Assembly (NCBI GenBank): GCA_964387095.1
Contig: CAYLVH010000058.1
Coordinates: 1 to 11,421, forward strand
DNA from: JAJQBJ01 sp964387095
GTDB lineage: Bacteria; Bacillota; Clostridia; Oscillospirales; Oscillospiraceae
Direction: 5' to 3'
DNA length: 11,421 nucleotides
Part shown: positions 1-6,293 of the stretch, piece by piece
Layout: the number at the start of each line of letters is the position of its first letter
How positions within the stretch are numbered: position 1 is the stretch's first letter
The notes under the pieces: model-generated
The model's input: the letters and a program-made list of their open reading frames with translations, nothing else
Told to the model about the DNA's origin: nothing
Databases searched by the model: none
Translations under genes and position numbers: made by a program

Positions 1-52
1 TACTGGATTCTAATATGCTGCTTAGAGTCCTTTCTCAAAATTGATTTCCGTG
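1..52. repeat. Left copy of 52-bp terminal inverted repeat
   Basis: Bases 1-52 are the exact reverse complement of bases 11370-11421; the match ends at base 53 (t, where g would be needed). The sequence is AT-rich and here lies in non-coding DNA upstream of the first operon, which fits its surroundings. The right copy does not fit its surroundings, so the left is probably the native position. A perfect repeat running to the last base of both contig ends is what a de Bruijn graph assembler leaves when a contig stops at a shared k-mer. No transposase or recombinase gene is present to support a mobile-element end. Confidence 0.9.
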
Positions 53-65
53 TTTTCTCATAGCC

Positions 66-98
66 ATTATAGCAAAATACGACAGATTATGCTATAAT
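66..98. promoter_or_regulatory. 9-bp dyad; mirrored -10 elements, possible operator
   Basis: ATTATAGCA (66-74) and TGCTATAAT (90-98) are perfect inverted repeats separated by 15 bases. Each arm, read outward, is a perfect extended -10 (TGCTATAAT), one on each strand. The left arm could fire leftward transcription toward base 1, or the dyad could be an operator covering the rightward promoter. The symmetry is seen directly; both functional readings are inference, and no leftward gene is inside the window. Confidence 0.5.
70..98 (+). promoter_or_regulatory. Extended -10 promoter for the first operon
   Basis: Bases 90-98 read TGCTATAAT, a perfect extended -10 element (TGn + TATAAT). The -35 position 17 bp upstream (70-75, TAGCAA) is poor, which is normal for extended -10 promoters. 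Transcription would start near 105, leaving a leader of about 37 bases before the ATG at 142, with a purine-rich ribosome site (GTGAGGA, near 128-134). The first upstream gene is outside the window, so this is the likely start of the four-gene operon ending at the terminator at 3484-3522. Confidence 0.7.
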
Positions 99-141
99 AA
101 AAAATCAACCAAACCTACACGATTGAAAGTGAGGACTCCTT

Positions 142-972
142 ATGATCTATCAAGTGATCCCTTCCACTGCGCTGAACCCCAACCTGCCCGCCGCCCGGAC
201 AAAGGTGACAATGACCGTCTATGCCCGGGCTAGGCTGGGCCTCCCCGGGGACGACGGCCACCGCTGGGCCATGCTGATCCTCCCCGGCGGGGGCTATGGG
301 GTTCACTCCATCCCGGAGGCGGAGCCAGTGGCCATGACTTTTTTGTCCGGGGGAATCCAGTGCTTTGTATTAAATTATGCCCTGGCCCCTGATCGCTATC
401 CCCAACAGCTGCTGGAGGCAGCCGCTGCCGTGGCCTACATCCGCGCCCACAGCCGGGAATACGGCATTGACCGGGTGGCGGTCTGCGGCTTCTCCGCCGG
501 GGCACACCTGGCAGGCAGCCTGGCAAACCTGTGGCAGCTGCCCCTGCTGTCGGAAACCCTGGGGCTGCCCGCCGCCCAATTCCGCCCGGACGCGGCCATC
601 CTCAGCTATCCCGTCATCACCTACTCCCCCCAGAACCAGAGCTTTACCAATCTGCTGGGGGACCGGCCGGCCACAGAGGAGAAAATCTCACTGCTCTCCC
701 TGGAGAGAAGTGTCACGGGGGAAAATCCCCCCACCTTCCTCTGGGCCACCGTCACCGACGAGATGGTGCCGGTGCAGGATTCCATGTGCTATGCCCAGGC
801 CCTGCTGGACGCCGGCGTCTCCCTGGAGTTCCACCTGTTCCCCAAGGGGCCTCATGTGACCAGCGTGGGCACGGTGGAGTCCGCCTACCGCAAGGAGTGC
901 GTCAACCCCCACGCCGCCCACTGGACCGGGCTTTGCATGGAATGGCTGAAGGAACTGGACCGCCATGAATAA
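142..972 (+). CDS. Alpha/beta-hydrolase (acetyl esterase/lipase family)
   Basis: A 276-residue serine hydrolase of the BD-FAE/acetylxylan-esterase-like group (COG0657 type), probably cytoplasmic because no signal peptide is visible. The oxyanion-hole motif GGGYG is at residues 49-53, the nucleophile elbow GFSAG places the catalytic Ser at 118, the acid is probably Asp206 in TDEMVP, and the base His238 is in GPHVTS. Length is normal for the family. Such enzymes deacetylate sugars or other small esters; the substrate cannot be read from the sequence. The ATG at 142 has an upstream purine-rich site and is the first gene behind the extended -10 promoter. Its last codons overlap the next gene by 8 bp (ATGAATAA), suggesting translational coupling. 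Family assignment is secure, substrate unknown. Confidence 0.88.
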   Translation: MIYQVIPSTALNPNLPAARTKVTMTVYARARLGLPGDDGHRWAMLILPGGGYGVHSIPEAEPVAMTFLSGGIQCFVLNYALAPDRYPQQLLEAAAAVAYIRAHSREYGIDRVAVCGFSAGAHLAGSLANLWQLPLLSETLGLPAAQFRPDAAILSYPVITYSPQNQSFTNLLGDRPATEEKISLLSLERSVTGENPPTFLWATVTDEMVPVQDSMCYAQALLDAGVSLEFHLFPKGPHVTSVGTVESAYRKECVNPHAAHWTGLCMEWLKELDRHE

Positions 973-1708
973 GGGGACGGTCCTCATCACCGGCGCCTCA
1001 AGGGGGATCGGCGCCGCCACCGCCGCCGCCTTCGCCCAGGCCGGTTATCAGGTGGCAATCAACTATAAAAGCAGCGGGGAGCGGGCAGAGCGGCTCTGCC
1101 GGAGTCTGAACCAGGCGCGCCCAGGCTGCGCGGCGTGCTTTCCCTGCGATGTGTCGGACTCTGCCGCCGTCTCGGAGATGGTCCGGCAAGCGGAGGGCAC
1201 CTTCGGCCGGATCCGTGTGCTGGTGTGCAACGCGGGAATCTCCCATCCCAATCTATTTACGGACATTTCCGACGGTGAATGGCAGGAGCTGTTCCACGTC
1301 AACGTGGACGGGGTGTTCTACCCCTGCCGGGCGGTGCTCCCGGGCATGATCCACGAAAAGGAGGGGCGGATCATCACCGTCTCCTCCATGTGGGGGCTGA
1401 CCGGGGGGAGCTGCGAGGTGGCATACTCTGCCACAAAGGCGGCGGTCATCGGGCTGACCCGGGCCCTGGCCAAGGAGGTGGGCCCCTCCGGGATCACCGT
1501 GAACTGCGTGGCGCCTGGGGTCATCAACACCGAGATGAACGCCGCCCTGGACGAGGCCTCCATGGCCGAGCTGAAGGAGGAGACCCCCCTGAACCGCATC
1601 GGCCAGCCGGAGGATGTGGCAAAGGCCATCCTCTATCTGGCCTCCGAAGGGGCCAACTTCATCACCGGCCAGGTTCTGCCGGTGGACGGCGGCATGGTGA
1701 TCGGATGA
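965..1708 (+). CDS. FabG-like SDR; possible EF-P 5-aminopentanone reductase
   Basis: A 247-residue classical short-chain dehydrogenase/reductase. The Rossmann cofactor motif TGASRGIG is at residues 9-16, NAG at 89-91, the catalytic Asn near 113, Ser141 in the VSSMWG segment, and the YSATK active site gives Tyr154 and Lys158. The C-terminal DVAKAILYLAS and ITGQVLPVDGG segments are standard for FabG-like enzymes. The segment SSMWGLTGGSCEVAYSATK resembles, from memory, the YmfI/ElfA proteins that reduce 5-aminopentanone on elongation factor P in Firmicutes, rather than the FabG of fatty-acid clusters. No fab genes are nearby. It overlaps the gene before by 8 bp and the gene after by 4 bp (ATGA). 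SDR class is near certain; the EF-P role is inference, and 3-oxoacyl-ACP reductase is the alternative. Confidence 0.88.
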   Translation: MNKGTVLITGASRGIGAATAAAFAQAGYQVAINYKSSGERAERLCRSLNQARPGCAACFPCDVSDSAAVSEMVRQAEGTFGRIRVLVCNAGISHPNLFTDISDGEWQELFHVNVDGVFYPCRAVLPGMIHEKEGRIITVSSMWGLTGGSCEVAYSATKAAVIGLTRALAKEVGPSGITVNCVAPGVINTEMNAALDEASMAELKEETPLNRIGQPEDVAKAILYLASEGANFITGQVLPVDGGMVIG

Positions 1709-2262
1709 CTACCCTGTATTATTGCCGGGTGGACGGAGCAGGCTCGGGGGCGGAGCACCAGGCGGCCCATGGGCTTCTCCTTTGGGCTGCGGCGCAGCGC
1801 TGGCCGGAGGTGGGCCGTTCCCCCGCCCTGGCCAAGGGAAAAAACGGGAAGCCATACTTTGCGGAATTCCCGGACCATCACTTTAATCTCTCTCACTCGG
1901 GGGGCTGGGTGGCCTGCGCCCTGAGCGATTGCCCCGTGGGCATTGACATACAAGGGGTTCGAAGGAACTCCCCGGTCCGACGGAAGCTCACCCCTCAGGA
2001 GCAGGATTGGCTCCAAGGCCAGCCGGAGGGCGCATTCACCGCCCTCTGGGTCAAGAAGGAGGCCTATTTGAAGTGCACCGGCGCCGGGCTGACCCGGCGT
2101 CTGGACTCCTTTCCTGTGCTCCCCCTGGGGGAAAATGAGCCGGAGCCTGGGCTGCGCAATCGCCTGATCCCCTTCCCCGTCCCCACTCTATCCTGCGCCG
2201 TTTGCGGGGGGGACGCGCTGGATCTCAGCTGGAATGAATGGAAAGGAGCTGTATCGTTTTGA
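1705..2262 (+). CDS. Sfp-type 4'-phosphopantetheinyl transferase
   Basis: A 185-residue enzyme predicted to move the 4'-phosphopantetheine arm of coenzyme A onto a serine of a carrier protein, activating acyl or peptidyl carrier proteins. Visible family motifs are GKPYF (residues 48-52), FNLSHSGGW (60-68), VGIDIQ (78-83) and WVKKEAYLKCTGAGL (115-129). Asp81 and Glu119 match the Mg-binding positions; the third usual acidic position (the E of GIDIE) is Gln83. The frame is also open far upstream, but the ATG at 1705 overlaps the preceding stop as ATGA and gives the normal N-terminus, so the upstream extension is a shadow of the SDR gene. The short C-terminus is less conserved. The carrier protein served is not in the window. 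It could be the cell's general secondary-metabolism-type transferase or a fatty-acid one. Confidence 0.9.
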   Translation: MTTLYYCRVDGAGSGAEHQAAHGLLLWAAAQRWPEVGRSPALAKGKNGKPYFAEFPDHHFNLSHSGGWVACALSDCPVGIDIQGVRRNSPVRRKLTPQEQDWLQGQPEGAFTALWVKKEAYLKCTGAGLTRRLDSFPVLPLGENEPEPGLRNRLIPFPVPTLSCAVCGGDALDLSWNEWKGAVSF

Positions 2263-3437
2263 CCATCGCGGGATACTCCATTTATGAACTGACCCTATTA
2301 TTTTTCATCTATGCGTTCCTGGGCTGGTGCGCTGAGGTCTGCTACGCCGCAGTCACCCTGGGCAAATTTTCCAACCGGGGATTTTTAAACGGCCCCATCT
2401 GCCCCATCTATGGCGTGGGGGCCTTGATCGTCCTGGTGGTGCTGACGCCGGTGTCCCACCGGCTGGCGCCGCTGTTCTTTTCCTCCATGGTCCTGGCAAC
2501 GCTGCTGGAATACCTCACCGGACTGGTGCTGGAAAAGATATTCCACGCCAAGTGGTGGGACTATTCCGACAAGCCCTTTAACATTCAGGGCTACATATGC
2601 TTGGAATTCTCCATTATCTGGGGCATCGCCTGCACCGGCATCATCAAGCTGGTCCACCCCACCCTCTATGGCCTGGTGCATCTGCTCCCCCATGTGCTGG
2701 GGGGCACCCTGAACTGCCTGTTCCTCATCACCCTGGCGGTGGACCTGGTGGCCACGGTGACCGCCATTCACCACTTGAACCAGCGGCTGGCCCTGATTAC
2801 CCAGACCGCCCAGCGGATTCACTCCATGTCCGACCGGCTGGGTGAAAACCTCTATGAGGGCGCCATTGCCGCCAAGGCCAAGGGGGAGGAGGCAAAGGTG
2901 GCGGTGGAGGACACCCGGGAAAAGCTGGCCCTGCAGAAGCTCTCCCTGGAGGGGAAGGTGGATCAGATGCAGGCCCGGGCTTTGGAAAGCGCCGAGGCGC
3001 GGGCCATTGCCCACGCCGAGCGCTTGACCCGGATGCGGGAGGCAGCCCAGCAGCGCTCCACGTCAGCCGCCGAAGCCCTGGCCACGCGTCAGGAGCTCAG
3101 TGCCCAGCAGGATGGCAAGGGCCGCCAGCAGGCCCAGGAGCTGACCCGGAAGCTGAAGGCCACCATGTCTGAGCGCCATCTTCTGCAGGACCGCATTTTA
3201 CACGCCTTCCCCGCCTTGAAGCTGCGCCGCAACCAGGGCGCCTTCACCCAGCTGCGGAAATTCCGGGCCGCTGGGAAGGCCCAGCTCCCCGACGCGGAGG
3301 CTATCCTCCAGGAGAATCTGGCCAAGGAAGCCGCTCCCCGGGCCAAGGGCTTCTCCCACCATGCGGGGGCCTTTCTGGCGGGGCTTGCAGTGGGCATCCT
3401 GACCATGCAGATTTTGAGCATACTGGCCATTTTGTGA
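2259..3437 (+). CDS. CmpB-like membrane protein with coiled coil and C-terminal anchor
   Basis: A 392-residue membrane protein resembling the family labelled putative ABC transporter permease CmpB (PF06541-type). About five membrane spans fall near residues 9-29, 48-66, 71-92, 112-132 and 147-170, with the family-like segment GFLNGPICPIYG at 41-52 and WWDYS at 99-103. A long Ala/Glu/Gln/Arg-rich helical region (about 175-310) looks like a cytoplasmic coiled coil, and residues 371-392 form a last hydrophobic helix. I chose the TTG at 2259 because AAAGGAG (2242-2248) sits 10 bases upstream and the start overlaps the previous stop as TTGA; an in-frame ATG at 2238 would add seven residues but has a poor ribosome site. 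No ATPase partner is present, so a transport role is unproven. It is last in the operon, followed by a terminator. Confidence 0.82.
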   Translation: MTIAGYSIYELTLLFFIYAFLGWCAEVCYAAVTLGKFSNRGFLNGPICPIYGVGALIVLVVLTPVSHRLAPLFFSSMVLATLLEYLTGLVLEKIFHAKWWDYSDKPFNIQGYICLEFSIIWGIACTGIIKLVHPTLYGLVHLLPHVLGGTLNCLFLITLAVDLVATVTAIHHLNQRLALITQTAQRIHSMSDRLGENLYEGAIAAKAKGEEAKVAVEDTREKLALQKLSLEGKVDQMQARALESAEARAIAHAERLTRMREAAQQRSTSAAEALATRQELSAQQDGKGRQQAQELTRKLKATMSERHLLQDRILHAFPALKLRRNQGAFTQLRKFRAAGKAQLPDAEAILQENLAKEAAPRAKGFSHHAGAFLAGLAVGILTMQILSILAIL

Positions 3438-3483
3438 GGAAATCTTCTCATCTTGCGATGCTTTCAGGTTTTTTGACAGGCTG

Positions 3484-3522
3484 AGCGCCTGCTCCCACAA
3501 TGGGAGCAGGCGCTGCTTTTTT
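3484..3522 (+). terminator. Intrinsic terminator of the first operon
   Basis: A 14-bp perfect GC-rich stem (3484-3497 with 3501-3514) closes a three-base loop (CAA) and is followed two bases later by six T (3517-3522). It lies about 45 bases after the stop of the CmpB-like gene. On the opposite strand the hairpin is not followed by a T run, so it acts as a terminator for the rightward operon only; for the convergent Nudix gene it would at best be a weak stop or 3'-end stabiliser. Confidence 0.93.
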
Positions 3523-3534
3523 GCCTCTATGGGA

Positions 3535-4092
3535 TTACTTGCCCTGCCGCTCCAGGTACAGCTTGGCCTTCAGGATGCCGGCAACCGTCTTGGAATCCCG
3601 GAGCTCCCCGGAGAGGATCATCCCCTCCGCCTCCTGAAAGGTGACGGGAACCACCTCCAGGAACTCGTCCGGGTCGGGGTGCGACTCCCCAAAGGTCAGG
3701 TCCACTGCCAGGTACAGGTGCAGCTCCTCCATAAGGATGCCAGGGGACGCCAGCAGGGTGCCCAGGGGGATCAATGTACCCTCGGCTCCGATCTCCTCAC
3801 TGAGCTCCCGAGCCGCCCCATAGGCGTAATCCTCCCCAGGTTCCTTCTTCCCGGCGGGGATTTCAGTCAGGACAGTCTGGAAGGCATAGCGGTACTGCCG
3901 CACCAGGAGGATCCTCCCCTGGGAATCGATGGGCACGATGCCCACCCCTCCGGGGTGCCGGACAATTTCCCGCTTGACCTGATGGCCGGAGGGGGAAAGG
4001 GCCTGGTCCACATCCACGTTGACAATCAAACCGGTATACTTGCGCTGGGTGGAGAGCTTCTTTTCCGTCAGATCCATGCGAGCCGTCTCCAT
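3535..4092 (-). CDS. Nudix hydrolase, ADP-ribose pyrophosphatase type
   Basis: A 185-residue Nudix enzyme, predicted to hydrolyse ADP-ribose or a related nucleoside diphosphate sugar to AMP plus sugar phosphate. The Nudix box is complete: G81-x5-E87-x7-R95-E96-L97-x-E99-E100-x-G102. Typical ADPRase features flank it, including VRQYRYAF at 64-71 and TEIPAGKKEPGE at 76-87. Length is normal. The first ATG overlaps the stop of the upstream GTPase by one base (TGATG). A second in-frame ATG at 4077 (giving MDLTEKKLS) has GGAG nine bases upstream and begins like many relatives, so the true start may be there. It is the third gene of the metal-GTPase operon; a functional link to metal handling is not obvious and may just be co-transcription. 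Confidence 0.92.
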   Translation of the reverse strand: METARMDLTEKKLSTQRKYTGLIVNVDVDQALSPSGHQVKREIVRHPGGVGIVPIDSQGRILLVRQYRYAFQTVLTEIPAGKKEPGEDYAYGAARELSEEIGAEGTLIPLGTLLASPGILMEELHLYLAVDLTFGESHPDPDEFLEVVPVTFQEAEGMILSGELRDSKTVAGILKAKLYLERQGK

Positions 4093-5033
4093 CAGAAGGT
4101 GATATCCGTCACTGCGGGGGCTTCACAGGGCTCCATGGACTGGATATAGAGCATGGGGCCGTCTCCCCCGTATAGGTCAACGTGCTCCTCCCGCACCTGG
4201 GCGGTGACAATCACCCAATCCCGGGACTTGAATTTGGCGCCCTCCTCCCCCTTGCAGATCAGGCCCAAAAAGGCCCGGTCATTCTCGCAGCAGACCATGG
4301 CAAACCGGCCCACCACGCAGCTGCCTGCGGGGAACTCGGGGGACTGGGCCACGATGCCCCGATACCGGACCACTTTCCCCTCGTAACGGTCCGGGTGATC
4401 CATGACATCCGTGTACCAGAAGCCATAGTCCCGGTCATCCAGCTCCAGAATTGGCTTGGTCATATCAAAGGGAGGCTCCCCGGAGTCGTACTCCGTGGTA
4501 TCCCCGTTCTCGTACTCCAGGTAAATCTCAGCCCGGCGGTTGAGCATCTTGATGTTGCGCTTGCGCAGCATCGCGGCCGTCTCATCATTGACCCGGTTGA
4601 AGACAATCAGGTCCGCATTCATCAGCTTTTCGCTCATGAGCTGGGCCATATTGGCGGCATACAGCTCAAAGGTGTTGGCGTCAACCAGGGTCACAATCTG
4701 GTAAAGAATCCAATTCCGGGGCAGCAGCACCCGGTCCAAGTTCTGCATCAGCCACATGCCGTTGTACTCAATGACCACCTGGTCGGGGCGGTACTCCCGC
4801 TCCAGTTTCTTGAAAAACCGGGGATTCAGTTCCTCATAGTTCTCCACCGTCACCATGCTGACATGGTACTTGGCCAGCTCGGCCTCGTCATACTCCTCTT
4901 CCCCCTCCTCGCAGACAATGAGCAGGGTCTTATCACTCCCGGTAAAGCTGCCATCGGTGAGCATGGGCATGAGGAAATTGGTCTTGCCAGAATCCAGGAA
5001 GCCGGTAAACAAATAGACAGGAATTTCATTCAT
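4092..5033 (-). CDS. CobW-type GTPase lacking CxCC, fused to YcgQ/DUF1980-like domain
   Basis: A 313-residue protein with two parts. Residues 1-160 look like a divergent G3E (COG0523/CobW) GTPase: Walker A GFLDSGKT at 11-18 (usually GFLGAGKT), an E-x-x-G motif in VVIEYNGMW (Glu89, Gly92), and an NKxD-like NRVND at 146-150. The CxCC metal motif of ordinary family members is absent; an acidic stretch (CEEGEEEYDEAEL, 41-53) follows the second strand. Residues about 195-303 resemble the C-terminal domain of YcgQ/DUF1980 proteins: YEGKVVRYRGIVAQ (217-230), VGRFAMVCC (241-249) and a WVIVTAQV strand (273-280). AGGAG lies 10 bases before the ATG. It starts 24 bases after a CxCC-bearing CobW gene, so a joint role in metal delivery, perhaps zinc, is inferred. 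The domain resemblance rests on recall, not a search. Confidence 0.75.
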   Translation of the reverse strand: MNEIPVYLFTGFLDSGKTNFLMPMLTDGSFTGSDKTLLIVCEEGEEEYDEAELAKYHVSMVTVENYEELNPRFFKKLEREYRPDQVVIEYNGMWLMQNLDRVLLPRNWILYQIVTLVDANTFELYAANMAQLMSEKLMNADLIVFNRVNDETAAMLRKRNIKMLNRRAEIYLEYENGDTTEYDSGEPPFDMTKPILELDDRDYGFWYTDVMDHPDRYEGKVVRYRGIVAQSPEFPAGSCVVGRFAMVCCENDRAFLGLICKGEEGAKFKSRDWVIVTAQVREEHVDLYGGDGPMLYIQSMEPCEAPAVTDITF

Positions 5034-5057
5034 GGGATTCTGTCTCCTCTCTGGGGA

Positions 5058-6083
5058 TTACAGGCCGAACAGCTCCTTCAGAGCGTCCTCCTTCAATTCC
5101 GAGCCAATGACGCACAGGCGGCCGGTGTAGTCAGCGGCGCCGTTGCGGACATTGATCTCGTTTGGGGTGAAGTCAAAGTGGATCCACTGGCCATCCTCGG
5201 CGGGCAGGATGCCCTTGGCCCGAAGGATGATGCCATAGCTGCCAGAATCCAGCTGGCGCATGATCTCCTCCAGACACTCCTTGGCGAACTTCTTGTGGGT
5301 CTCCGCCCCCCAGGAGGTAAACACCTCGCCCGCGTCGTGGTGGTGGTGATGATGGTGGTGCCCGTCCTCGTGGTCATGGTCATGGTCGTGGTGATGGTGG
5401 TGGCAGCTGCAATTGGGGTCGTCGCACTCCTCATCGTCATCCTCCTGCTCCGCCGCCAGTTCCGCCAGCAGGGAGTCCAGCATGGAATGTCCTCCCTCCA
5501 TGGCCGCCATAATCCGGCTGCCGGTCAGCTGGTCCCAGGGGGTGGTGATAATGGGTGCGGTGGGGTTCTTCTCCCGCAGCAGATTCACCACCGTATCCAG
5601 TTTCGCGTCGCTCATGCCCTGGGTCCGGGAGAGGATAATGGCCCCGGCATGCTCCACCTGGTCCAGGAAGAACTCGCCAAAGTTCTTCATAAACACCTTT
5701 GCCTTGGCCGCGTTGACCACGGTCACGAAGGTGCCCAGCTCCAGGGGCACCTGGGCGCCGGCCTTCTGCACCGCCCGGATCACGTCGGACAGCTTGCCCA
5801 CGCCGGAGGGCTCGATGATCACCCGGTCGGGGCTATAATCCGTGATGACCTGCTTCAGGGCCGCGCCAAAATCCCCCACCAGGGAGCAGCAGATGCAGCC
5901 GGAGTTCAGCTCATTGATCTGGATGCCCGCGTCCTTCAGGAAGCCCCCGTCAATGCCGATCTCCCCGAACTCGTTCTCTATGAGCACCAGCTTCTGATCG
6001 CCATAGGCCTCCTCCAACAGCTTTTTAATCAGGGTGGTCTTACCCGCGCCTAAAAAGCCAGAAATAATATCAATCTTTGTCAT
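5058..6083 (-). CDS. CobW/COG0523 G3E GTPase, putative metallochaperone
   Basis: A 341-residue GTPase of the CobW/YciC/P47K family, thought to use GTP hydrolysis to hand metal ions to client proteins in the cytoplasm. Seen directly: Walker A GFLGAGKT (9-16), VLIENEFGEIGIDGG (33-47), the metal motif NSGCICCSL with Cys63, Cys65 and Cys66, IIEPSG (89-94), and the guanine-site region LSRTQ (151-155) in place of a classical NKxD. A linker at about 214-250 is first acidic, then has Cys220, Cys225 and Cys227, then 16 His within residues 228-249. The C-terminal CobW_C-like domain runs from about 254 to the end (RAKGILP at 288-294). The start has GGAGG eight bases upstream. It heads the leftward operon behind a sigma-A-like promoter. 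Zinc is the most likely metal from the family and His/Cys linker, but nickel or cobalt are possible. Confidence 0.93.
   Translation of the reverse strand: MTKIDIISGFLGAGKTTLIKKLLEEAYGDQKLVLIENEFGEIGIDGGFLKDAGIQINELNSGCICCSLVGDFGAALKQVITDYSPDRVIIEPSGVGKLSDVIRAVQKAGAQVPLELGTFVTVVNAAKAKVFMKNFGEFFLDQVEHAGAIILSRTQGMSDAKLDTVVNLLREKNPTAPIITTPWDQLTGSRIMAAMEGGHSMLDSLLAELAAEQEDDDEECDDPNCSCHHHHHDHDHDHEDGHHHHHHHHDAGEVFTSWGAETHKKFAKECLEEIMRQLDSGSYGIILRAKGILPAEDGQWIHFDFTPNEINVRNGAADYTGRLCVIGSELKEDALKELFGL
5337..5402 (-). repeat. His-codon-rich low-complexity tract in the CobW gene
   Basis: These 66 bases encode residues 228-249 of the GTPase: five His, three His alternating with Asp, then eight His. On the plus strand they appear as near-repeats of gtg/gat triplets. 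His-rich linkers are common in COG0523 proteins and in nickel chaperones such as HypB, where they store or bind metal. Triplet repeats like this can vary in length by slippage between strains. Confidence 0.9.
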
Positions 6084-6107
6084 AGTATTGCCTCCATAAT
6101 GCTTCTG

Positions 6108-6127
6108 TGTGCGGTTTTATCCGCACA
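6108..6127. promoter_or_regulatory. Leader dyad upstream of the metal-GTPase operon
   Basis: TGTGCGG (6108-6114) and CCGCACA (6121-6127) form a perfect 7-bp inverted repeat around a six-base spacer. It lies between the predicted transcription start (near 6137 on the minus strand) and the ribosome site of the CobW gene. It could be an operator for a metal-responsive repressor or a small RNA hairpin in the leader. It does not resemble the AT-rich Zur box known from Bacillus. Function is inference. Confidence 0.45.
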
Positions 6128-6143
6128 TTTCCTTTCAATGTAT

Positions 6144-6171
6144 ATAATACCCCTTTTTTACAAAATTGCAA
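6144..6171 (-). promoter_or_regulatory. Sigma-A-like promoter of the metal-GTPase operon
   Basis: Read on the minus strand: TTGCAA (6171-6166, four of six to the -35 consensus), a 16-bp spacer, then TATTAT (6149-6144, five of six to the -10 consensus). Transcription would begin near 6137, about 54 bases before the CobW ATG at 6083. The AT-rich spacer and good -10 stand out in otherwise GC-rich DNA. Confidence 0.6.
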
Positions 6172-6293
6172 GAGCCGGGCCGGGGGAAGTCCCGGCGCAA
6201 AATCTTCAAATTTTTTTCGATTTTTTCCGAAAAAGTTTCCATTTTCATAGAAACAGAACCCCCGGAATCCGCTAAGGGTGGAGGGATGAAACC

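Larger units (their letters stand above)
6084..6293. other. Divergent AT-rich intergenic region between GTPase and phage genes
   Basis: This 210-base gap is the longest gene-free stretch. Beyond the leftward promoter and leader dyad it holds a GC hairpin (GCCGGG 6179-6184 with CCCGGC 6191-6196) and an AT-rich 7-bp inverted repeat (TTTTTCG 6213-6219 with CGAAAAA 6228-6234). No convincing -35/-10 pair for the rightward phage genes is visible; late phage operons often depend on an activator or on read-through. If a host/phage junction exists, it should lie here, but no tRNA end or attachment-site repeat is recognisable. Confidence 0.6.

Noticed and set aside
3529..4149. A 206-codon plus-strand frame opposite the Nudix gene
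   Set aside because: The Nudix box on the other strand is perfect, and this frame starts right at the terminator without a promoter.
5337..5402. Apparent transmembrane helix (Val/Met-rich) on the plus strand
   Set aside because: It is only the complement of His/Asp codons in the real GTPase gene.
4182..6053. A 623-codon open frame on the plus strand, antisense to both GTPase genes
   Set aside because: It is the mirror of two well-supported genes in GC-rich DNA. Its product is low in complexity (runs of Val/Met opposite the His tract), has no recognisable domain, and its start has no convincing ribosome site.
3535..6083. Nudix gene and both GTPase genes as phage cargo
   Set aside because: They form a typical chromosomal operon with its own promoter, on the opposite strand to the phage genes, and nothing in the window marks a phage boundary to their left.
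6179..6217. GC hairpin followed by a T run as an intrinsic terminator
   Set aside because: The T run starts about 14 bases after the stem rather than immediately, and no rightward gene precedes it.
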